Shown here piece by piece: positions 1 through 5,523 of a DNA stretch of 17,279 bases; the stretch's first letter is position 1, and every line of letters begins with the position of its first letter. The stretch is from an archaeon (GTDB lineage: Archaea; Nanobdellota; Nanobdellia; SCGC-AAA011-G17; PNOQ01): the NCBI GenBank assembly GCA_021107835.1, contig JAIOSD010000025.1, forward strand, positions 1-17,279, given 5' to 3'. Under the pieces are notes generated by a model. It did not search any database, had not been told where the DNA came from, and saw only the letters and a list, made by a program, of their open reading frames with translations. The position numbers were made by a program, and so were the translations under genes.

Positions 1-150
1 TGAAGCATCGCCAGTTGGTAAATTCACAGAAACCATATTATTGTACGCTACAAATTCTGCAGGAGAAGGGGCAATAATTTCTTTAGATTCCACAAAATTA
101 ACATTAAACAAAAACAATAAACAAACCACAAGTAAAACAAATAATCGCAT
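1..150 (-). CDS. Secreted or surface protein, N-terminal part only
   Basis: The gene starts at an ATG (148-150) on the minus strand and stays open for 50 codons to the window edge, so only its N-terminus is present. The product begins MRLFVLLVVCLLFLFNV, a short basic start followed by a hydrophobic stretch, which is a typical Sec signal peptide. The mature part starts near VESKEIIAPSPAEFV. A TATA-like box about 26 bp upstream of the ATG supports this start and a leaderless transcript. I do not recognise a family in the 50 visible residues. The signal peptide indicates export, and surface proteins elsewhere in the window make an envelope role plausible, but the function is unknown. Confidence 0.75.
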   Translation of the reverse strand, partial: MRLFVLLVVCLLFLFNVNFVESKEIIAPSPAEFVAYNNMVSVNLPTGDAS

Positions 151-171
151 AATAAAAGAACTATAAAAAAC

Positions 172-181
172 ATATTTAAAC
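172..181 (-). promoter_or_regulatory. TATA-like box of the leftmost partial gene
   Basis: On the minus strand this reads GTTTAAATAT. Its centre lies about 26 bp before the ATG at 150, the spacing expected for a leaderless archaeal transcript. It is the left half of a divergent promoter region of about 70 bp. Confidence 0.5.
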
Positions 182-193
182 CTTTCCATTATA

Positions 194-203
194 TTTATAA
201 ATA
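194..203 (+). promoter_or_regulatory. TATA-like box of the PIN-ATPase-KH gene
   Basis: TTTATAAATA lies about 25 bp before the ATG at 223. No Shine-Dalgarno-like sequence precedes the ATG, so the transcript probably starts at or next to the start codon. Confidence 0.55.
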
Positions 204-222
204 ATCAAACAAAACTATTCTT

Positions 223-2010
223 ATGAAAACCTATGTTCCAGATACTTCAGTAATAATAGAAAAAACAGTTTCTAAACTAATAGAAAAGCATGAGCTAAAA
301 GGCACAATAGTAATTCCAAACGCTGTAGTAGCAGAAATAGAAGCACAAGCAAACAAAAGAAGGGAAATTGGTTTCTTAGGATTAGAAGAGTTAAAAAAAT
401 TACAAGAGTTAAAAAAACAAAATAAAATAGATCTAAGATTTGTAGGGGAAAGACCAACAGTAGATCAAATAAAATTCGCAAAATCAGGAGAAATAGACGC
501 ATTAATCAGAAAAATAGCTTATGAAGAATCTGCAACATTAATAACAGCAGACATTGTACAATCAGAATCTGCAAAAGTTTATGGATTAGAAGTGAAATTC
601 ATAGAACACAAAATTCCAAAAACAAAACTAAAGATAGAAAAATATTTTGATCAACACACAATGTCTGTACATTTAAAAGAAGACGCAATACCTTACGCAA
701 AAAAAGGTCTACCAGGAAAATGGAATTTAATAAAACTCTCAAAAAAACCATTAAGAAAAGCAAGGGTGTTAGAACTTTCAAAAGAAATTATAGAAAAAGC
801 AAAGATGGATCCTTCTTCCTTCATAGAAATCTCAAGAGCAGGTTCAAGTGTAATACAATACAAAAATTATAGAATAGTTATAGTAAGAAAACCAGTATCA
901 GATGGATTAGAAATAACCGCCATAAAACCCATTAAAAAATTATCATTACAAGAATATAAAGTACCAAAAGAAATTTTAGAAAGAATACAAACTAAAGCAA
1001 GAGGAATTTTAATAGCCGGAGAAGTAGGCTCAGGTAAGTCAACTTTCGCACAAGCAATAGCAGAGTATTACAACAAAGATGGAAAAATTACAAAAACTGT
1101 AGAATCACCAAGAGATTTGCAACTAAACTCAGATATAACCCAATATTCAAAAAACTTTTCAAGTTCAGAAGAAATACATGATATCCTATTTCTCTCAAGA
1201 CCAGAAAATATTATTTTTGATGAAATAAGAGACACTCCAGATTTCAAATTATTCATAGATTTAAGATTAGGAGGTTCAAATTGCTTAGGAGTTATACATT
1301 CTGCATCGGCAATTGATTCTATTCAAAGATTTATCACAAGAATGGAAACTGGAATGATTCCCTCTGTGCTAGACACAATAATCCACATGGATTCTGGAGA
1401 AATAGCTTCAGTCTTAACATTAAAAATGACAGTAAAAACCCCTTCTGGAATGACAGAAGCAGATTTGGCAAGACCAGTAATTGAAGTTTATGATTTTATG
1501 GAAAACAAACTAGCATATGAAATATACAGCTACGGAGAACAAACTGTAGTAATCCCAGTCTCAGAAGAAAAATCTTCAACACAAAAATTTGCAGAACACT
1601 ATCTAGAAAAAGAATTTAGACAATACTCCAAAAATGCAAAAATCAAATTAATTGCAAGCAACAGAGCAGTTGTTTACCTCCCAGAAAAAGAGATTCCAAG
1701 AATAATTGGAGTTAAAGGCAAAAGAATAGAAAACATAGAAGAAAAACTTGGAATAAAAATAACCGTAAAAGAACTAGAAATAAAAAAAGAATCAACAACA
1801 TATAATACTACAGAATCTAAAAAGTATATAACATTCACTTTCTCAAAATCTCTAGCAAAAAAGCAAGCAGAATTCTTTATAGAAGATACATTTGTTTTCT
1901 CAGCAATAATCTCTAATAATGGGAGAGTACAAATACACAAAAAATCCCAATTAGGAAGGCAAATACAAGAAACATTAGACACAAATAAAAAATTAGAAGT
2001 TAAAGTTTAA
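223..2010 (+). CDS. PIN domain - PilT-type ATPase - KH domain protein (COG1855-like)
   Basis: This 595-residue protein has the domain order of the conserved archaeal 'ATPase, PilT family, with PIN and KH domains'. The N-terminal PIN domain (about 1-135) keeps the four acidic metal-binding positions D7, E38, D92 and D110 (VPDTS, AEIE, EIDALI, ITAD), so a metal-dependent RNase activity is plausible. A PilT/VirB11-like ATPase core follows, with Walker A GEVGSGKST (266-274, K272) and a Walker B-like IIFDEIRD near 330. A KH RNA-binding domain near 485-525 has its GxxG loop at GVKG (496-499). The protein has no membrane segment and should be cytoplasmic. An RNA-directed, ATP-driven nuclease role is inferred from the domains; I know of no firmly assigned substrate. 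dacZ follows 66 bp downstream on the same strand. Confidence 0.9.
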   Translation: MKTYVPDTSVIIEKTVSKLIEKHELKGTIVIPNAVVAEIEAQANKRREIGFLGLEELKKLQELKKQNKIDLRFVGERPTVDQIKFAKSGEIDALIRKIAYEESATLITADIVQSESAKVYGLEVKFIEHKIPKTKLKIEKYFDQHTMSVHLKEDAIPYAKKGLPGKWNLIKLSKKPLRKARVLELSKEIIEKAKMDPSSFIEISRAGSSVIQYKNYRIVIVRKPVSDGLEITAIKPIKKLSLQEYKVPKEILERIQTKARGILIAGEVGSGKSTFAQAIAEYYNKDGKITKTVESPRDLQLNSDITQYSKNFSSSEEIHDILFLSRPENIIFDEIRDTPDFKLFIDLRLGGSNCLGVIHSASAIDSIQRFITRMETGMIPSVLDTIIHMDSGEIASVLTLKMTVKTPSGMTEADLARPVIEVYDFMENKLAYEIYSYGEQTVVIPVSEEKSSTQKFAEHYLEKEFRQYSKNAKIKLIASNRAVVYLPEKEIPRIIGVKGKRIENIEEKLGIKITVKELEIKKESTTYNTTESKKYITFTFSKSLAKKQAEFFIEDTFVFSAIISNNGRVQIHKKSQLGRQIQETLDTNKKLEVKV

Positions 2011-2043
2011 TACTAAAAAACACAAAGAGAAATTTCCAAAAAC

Positions 2044-2053
2044 TATTTTAATC
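2044..2053 (+). promoter_or_regulatory. Possible weak TATA-like box of dacZ
   Basis: CTATTTTAAT is centred about 28 bp before the TTG start at 2077. It matches the usual box less well than others here, so dacZ may instead be read through from the upstream gene. Confidence 0.25.
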
Positions 2054-2076
2054 TACTTAAACCAATAAAAACCAAG

Positions 2077-2910
2077 TTGAAAAAGATAGATGAAATAATA
2101 GGGGCTGCAGCAACAAAAATAGCTAGAGATATCAAGGCAGATAATATAGTAACTGTTGAAAAAATAGAAAAAGAAGAATACGATGATTCAGATAAAATTA
2201 ATATAAAAGTTTCAATCTTCAAACAAACAGTACCAGGAATATTTAAAAAAATAGAATATCAAACAGAAACAAAAAAATTAGAGTATGGTTCAATAGTTCC
2301 AATAAAAACAGTATTATTAGAAGCAATAAACAAAAGCCATCTAAAAAAAGGAGAAAAAATAGTTTGTGTACAAGACCCTAATATAGGAGCAGGTTACCAA
2401 GGACTAATACTCATATTTGATGTTGACGAAATTTTCTTCAAAATAGGACAACAAAAATTATCTGAATTCATTGGTTCAGAAATAATAGAAGCAGTAATAA
2501 ATATAGCAAAAGAAATAGGCGAAGAAGGAAGAGAAGGAAGAAAAATAGGCACCGCATTTATAGTAGGGGATCCACAAGAACTAAACAAACACTTAAAACA
2601 AATGATAATTAACCCTTTCTACAATTTAACAGATAAACCAAAAATTACAGATCCAGATTTAAAAGAGACAATAAAAAACTTCGCACAACTAGATGGTGCT
2701 TTTATAGTAAACCATGAAGGAGAAATAATAAGTGCAGGAACATATATAGACATAGATACTGCAGATCTAGACTTTCCAGACGGGTTTGGAACAAAACACA
2801 GATCATGTGCAGCACTAACAAAACAAACAAATGCAATAGCAGTAGTAGTTTCAGAATCAGGGGGGAAAGTTAGAGTTCTAAAACAAGGAAGAATTTCAGT
2901 AAAAGTTTAG
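2077..2910 (+). CDS. dacZ: Diadenylate cyclase (c-di-AMP synthase), archaeal DacZ type
   Basis: The 277-residue product ends in a DAC (DisA_N) domain, which condenses two ATP to cyclic di-AMP. The signature motifs are DGA at 206-208 and GTKHR(S)CA at 238-245, equivalent to the DGA and RHR motifs of DisA. The first basic residue of the second motif is lysine rather than arginine. The N-terminal half (about 1-150) is a separate alpha/beta domain; archaeal DacZ proteins are described as having a pyruvate-kinase-C-like domain there, and length and position agree. There are no membrane segments. The start is a TTG, because no ATG or GTG lies in frame before the conserved region begins, and there is no Shine-Dalgarno site. 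In archaea c-di-AMP is linked to osmotic balance. The stop codon overlaps that of the convergent gene. Confidence 0.88.
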   Translation: MKKIDEIIGAAATKIARDIKADNIVTVEKIEKEEYDDSDKINIKVSIFKQTVPGIFKKIEYQTETKKLEYGSIVPIKTVLLEAINKSHLKKGEKIVCVQDPNIGAGYQGLILIFDVDEIFFKIGQQKLSEFIGSEIIEAVINIAKEIGEEGREGRKIGTAFIVGDPQELNKHLKQMIINPFYNLTDKPKITDPDLKETIKNFAQLDGAFIVNHEGEIISAGTYIDIDTADLDFPDGFGTKHRSCAALTKQTNAIAVVVSESGGKVRVLKQGRISVKV

Positions 2911-3359
2911 TCTATTTCTTGAACAGCACTCACTTCAGCAGAAAGGGCACCAAAACCAACTGTACTATTATGAACTCCAATAGCAAAAACCTTGGCTTCA
3001 AATCCATTTAATTCAAAATTAACAGGGGCACAAATTTCAGTACCCAAATCACCAGTTGTAACAACCAAATAATTAACTGGTTTGTTTTCTTCATTTTCTA
3101 TAAGAAGACAATAACACCTATCTGTAGTGGAATCATAACACTTAATATTAAGACTATCTCCGCATAAACTTTCACAATCAGCTAAAGGGGGCCACTTTGC
3201 ACTAAATTTTAAAAACTCTGCTTGTGCCCACTCATCTGCAATATTTTGAACACTACCAATACTTTCAAAACTAGACATCATTACAATAGAACCAACTAAA
3301 ATAGCCATACCAACTAAAAAAATAGTAACAATTAACGGGGATAAACCTCTTTTATTCAT
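2907..3359 (-). CDS. Type IV pilin-like / archaellin-like secreted protein
   Basis: The N-terminus MNKRGLSPLIVTIFLVGMA is a class III (prepilin-type) signal: a short basic stretch, KRG as the likely cleavage site (after G5), then a hydrophobic helix of about 20 residues. Archaeal pilins and related surface subunits look like this and are cut by a FlaK/PibD-type peptidase. The rest (about 30-150) is an extracellular domain with a cluster of six cysteines at about residues 58-84 (ADCESLCGDS, IKCYDS, DRCYCLL), which may form disulfides. At 150 residues the length suits a minor pilin. The ATG at 3359 has a TATA-like box about 26 bp upstream. The gene converges on dacZ with a 4-bp overlap. Filament assembly is inference; a membrane-tethered single subunit is also possible. 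Confidence 0.7.
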   Translation of the reverse strand: MNKRGLSPLIVTIFLVGMAILVGSIVMMSSFESIGSVQNIADEWAQAEFLKFSAKWPPLADCESLCGDSLNIKCYDSTTDRCYCLLIENEENKPVNYLVVTTGDLGTEICAPVNFELNGFEAKVFAIGVHNSTVGFGALSAEVSAVQEID

Positions 3360-3380
3360 ATTTAAAAATTAATTAATTAC

Positions 3381-3390
3381 TTTAAATATT
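3381..3390 (-). promoter_or_regulatory. TATA-like box of the pilin-like gene
   Basis: Minus-strand AATATTTAAA is centred about 26 bp before the ATG at 3359. It lies in the 40-bp gap between this gene and tRNA-Arg. Confidence 0.45.
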
Positions 3391-3399
3391 TTTCTAAAA

Positions 3400-3474
3400 C
3401 GGGCCCGATGGGAGTTGAACCCACGACCTCATCCTTAGGAGGGATGCGCTCTATCCAAGCTGAGCTACAGGCCC
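3400..3474 (-). tRNA. tRNA-Arg (anticodon CCT)
   Basis: The minus strand folds as a full cloverleaf. The acceptor is GGGCCTG paired with CGGGCCC, followed by G73. The D stem is GCTC/GAGC. The anticodon stem is CATCC/GGATG around loop CTCCTAA (anticodon CCT, reading AGG). The T arm is GTGGG-TTCAACT-CCCAT, with C56 present. The 3' CCA is not encoded. No intron is present. It lies 13 bp downstream of tRNA-Gly and has no obvious TATA box of its own in that gap, so the two are probably cotranscribed. Confidence 0.95.
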
Positions 3475-3487
3475 ATCAAGAGAAAAA

Positions 3488-3600
3488 TGCACGAGCCGGG
3501 ATTTGAACCCGGGTCACTGGCTCTCTACTAAAACTTTTTAAGTAATCCTTTTCAAAAAGCTTATTGGAAGGCCAGTATTCTACCACTGAACTACTCGTGC
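3488..3600 (-). tRNA. tRNA-Gly (anticodon TCC) with intron
   Basis: The acceptor GCACGAG pairs with CTCGTGC, followed by A73. The D arm has GTTC/GAAT and the T arm CCGGG-TTCAAAT-CCCGG. The anticodon stem is CTGGC/GCCAG, and the loop reads CTTCCAA once an interrupting 42-nt segment is removed, giving anticodon TCC (plus-strand bases 3566-3568). The mature length is 71 nt without CCA, normal for tRNA-Gly. The insertion sits at the canonical archaeal intron site between positions 37 and 38. Confidence 0.94.
3523..3564 (-). other. Intron of tRNA-Gly(TCC)
   Basis: This 42-nt AT-rich segment interrupts the anticodon loop after position 37. The boundaries can slide by one base because an A lies on both sides. 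The bulge-helix-bulge needed by the tRNA splicing endonuclease can be drawn only in relaxed form. The intron contains CTTTTTGAAA at its positions 6-15, identical in sequence and place to the tRNA-Ser intron. Confidence 0.85.
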
Positions 3601-3623
3601 CTAATCAAAAAGAAAAATTACAG

Positions 3624-3633
3624 TTTTATAAAA
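3624..3633 (-). promoter_or_regulatory. TATA-like box of the tRNA-Gly/tRNA-Arg unit
   Basis: TTTTATAAAA is centred about 28 bp upstream of the first base of tRNA-Gly and reads the same on both strands. Its placement fits the minus-strand tRNA pair. The neighbouring gene on the left also runs minus and ends at 3658, so nothing else needs this promoter. Confidence 0.5.
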
Positions 3634-3657
3634 CTATTGTTTAACGAAAAAGTAATA

Positions 3658-5481
3658 TTAAATAACCTTTTTACGATAATAAAATATCCCTAAAACAAGA
3701 ACAAATATAAGAACACTAAAAAATCCAAATAAAGGAATGTCCTCTATATCCAAAACACAAGAAGAAGAACCAGTCTCTCCAGTAGGTTGCCCATTAGAAC
3801 CATAAATAGTCCAATTTCTTTCTCCATAAACACCATCTGGATCACTAGCACTAGGCAAACATAATCCATTTACAATATATTCATCTAAACCAACAACAGG
3901 TTCTGGATCAGTATTACTACTAGAATCACAATGGGTCTTATCAAAATTTACACAACCCACTTTACAAGCTAAATACCCAAGATCCCAATCAGAATTAAAA
4001 TCTAAACAAGTTTTACTTCCAACATCATCATTATCATTACCAAAAGTTAAATCAGTTCCTGCATCACAAACCTCTCCAACATCTATAGAACCAGGGGCAA
4101 CACGACAATTTGGAGGAATACTACACGCAGCATCCTTATCAATAGTACAACCAAAGCCACAACAACTATCGCCATCCCTACATCCACAATCTGGATCATC
4201 ATGAATAGTACATCCATCTGGACAATCCCCATCACATCCAGTAGGGGCACAAATCTCACTACAATCATTATCATTATCATAAGAACAACCAAGGCCACAA
4301 CACCCATTATTATCTACACACCCACAATCAGTATCATCACCAACAGTACACCCACTAGGACAAACCCCATCACAACCAGTAGGATCACAAACAAAAGATT
4401 CAGAAACCATATTTATAATCTCAGTATCTTGTTGTCCAAGTAAATTATCATAGTAAAGAAGAGTAACTTGCTCTTCACCAAATGTTCCTTCATCAATTGT
4501 AAATTCAACATGATTACCCTGAGTAATAACCCCAGAATCAGTTAAATCATAACTAATTTCGCCCCAAGTACCAGAAAGTTCAAAATGTTGATTATCCATA
4601 TCAATGGGAACATTTAAAACAGTGATATCTACATTACAGGGCATAAAATTAGGACAAGTATCTGGAATAACATCTATTTGAAGAGGATCTTCAGAAGGAC
4701 TTTCTATAAAAGTTAAAGTAGTATACCCTCCACTTTGATCAGGAATAGAAATTCTATTAATCAAATCGAATATTTCCAAATCAACATTACCTGCTTCAAA
4801 AGTATTCTCAGGAATTGTAAACATTATTCTTCCACTACCATCATCTTCTCCAACAAGGATACTAGCTGGTTGTTCCTCTCCAGTATGTTCTATATCCCAA
4901 GACTCTCCTGATGATTCGTGAGTGCCTCTAACTGCAATATTACCATAAAATAACCTATTATAAGCAATAATTTCAACAATACAATCTTCACCAGCATAAC
5001 AATATTCATCTACAGAAGACATTGCACCAAAAGGATTTAAATTATTCCAATAAAACCCAAACCATTCTGCATCGCCACCCCCACAAGAATACTCTCCAGT
5101 TCCAATATAAACAGGACCGTCAGGATAAGCATCAGCAGGAATAGTAATTGTAACATCTGGATCAGTATTATCTATATATACAGGATCTGTACAACCCATT
5201 GGAGTAGTACAAATATCTACAGCCCCAAAAGAATAAATAGGAAACGGAGCAAGAGGGTGCCCCATACCAATTCCAGAATATAAAGTCATACCCCCTAGCT
5301 CAAAACTAATCTGAAAATCTTGGGTACAATCCGAATCTTTAATACAATAATTATAATCTTCTCCACCTTGGGTAAATACTAAAGGAGATCCCCCTCCACA
5401 AGAATGAAAGACATACCAACCACTAACAAAATTAAAACTAAACAAAAATACAACTAAGACCAGCACACTCTTTTTTAACAT
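3658..5481 (-). CDS. Membrane-anchored, cysteine-rich surface protein with tandem repeats
   Basis: The 607-residue protein has an N-terminal signal peptide (about 1-21), a long extracytoplasmic region, and one C-terminal membrane helix (about 585-602) followed by RKK. It is therefore a type I surface protein with a minimal cytoplasmic tail. Residues 365-407 and 411-453 are two copies of a 46-residue repeat with ten cysteines at matching positions (PTGCDG, CPxGCT, DCGC, CCGxGC). A further cysteine region follows at 468-518 (GEVCD, KTCLDF, LACKVGC, THC), like modules common in extracellular proteins of uncultivated archaea. The middle looks beta-rich. Only one N-x-S/T sequon is seen (N556). The ATG at 5481 has its own TATA-like box. 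I cannot assign a function; adhesion or envelope structure are guesses. Confidence 0.8.
   Translation of the reverse strand: MLKKSVLVLVVFLFSFNFVSGWYVFHSCGGGSPLVFTQGGEDYNYCIKDSDCTQDFQISFELGGMTLYSGIGMGHPLAPFPIYSFGAVDICTTPMGCTDPVYIDNTDPDVTITIPADAYPDGPVYIGTGEYSCGGGDAEWFGFYWNNLNPFGAMSSVDEYCYAGEDCIVEIIAYNRLFYGNIAVRGTHESSGESWDIEHTGEEQPASILVGEDDGSGRIMFTIPENTFEAGNVDLEIFDLINRISIPDQSGGYTTLTFIESPSEDPLQIDVIPDTCPNFMPCNVDITVLNVPIDMDNQHFELSGTWGEISYDLTDSGVITQGNHVEFTIDEGTFGEEQVTLLYYDNLLGQQDTEIINMVSESFVCDPTGCDGVCPSGCTVGDDTDCGCVDNNGCCGLGCSYDNDNDCSEICAPTGCDGDCPDGCTIHDDPDCGCRDGDSCCGFGCTIDKDAACSIPPNCRVAPGSIDVGEVCDAGTDLTFGNDNDDVGSKTCLDFNSDWDLGYLACKVGCVNFDKTHCDSSSNTDPEPVVGLDEYIVNGLCLPSASDPDGVYGERNWTIYGSNGQPTGETGSSSCVLDIEDIPLFGFFSVLIFVLVLGIFYYRKKVI
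4123..4389 (-). repeat. Tandem duplication encoding a 10-cysteine module
   Basis: Two in-frame coding units, 4261-4389 and 4123-4251, encode residues 365-407 and 411-453 of the surface protein. All ten cysteines are offset by exactly 46 residues. Other positions differ (GDDTDCGC versus HDDPDCGC), so the duplication is old or the copies are under relaxed constraint outside the cysteine scaffold. Confidence 0.85.
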
Positions 5482-5502
5482 AAGAAACTATTTATTCTTA
5501 TC

Positions 5503-5512
5503 ATTTAAATAA
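5503..5512 (-). promoter_or_regulatory. TATA-like box of the cysteine-repeat surface protein gene
   Basis: Minus-strand TTATTTAAAT is centred about 26 bp before the ATG at 5481, inside the 42-bp gap to the upstream PKD protein gene. The two surface genes can therefore be transcribed separately. Confidence 0.5.
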
Positions 5513-5523
5513 CTTTTCCCTAT

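Noticed and set aside
272..502. Leu/Phe-rich antisense frame inside the PIN-ATPase-KH gene
   Set aside because: It is the expected product of reading a Lys/Glu-rich, A-rich coding strand backwards.
3651..3740. Archaeosortase-type C-terminal sorting signal on the cysteine-repeat protein (DIPLFGFF, helix, RKK)
   Set aside because: The tripartite shape is also that of an ordinary membrane anchor, and no sortase gene or recognised PGF/PEF motif is visible here.
4123..4389. CRISPR-like repeat array
   Set aside because: The repeats are two in-frame protein modules with diverged DNA and no spacer structure.
4201..4443. 80-codon frame antisense to the cysteine-repeat protein
   Set aside because: It is a low-complexity I/T/N-rich translation of the repeat region and a shadow of the real gene.
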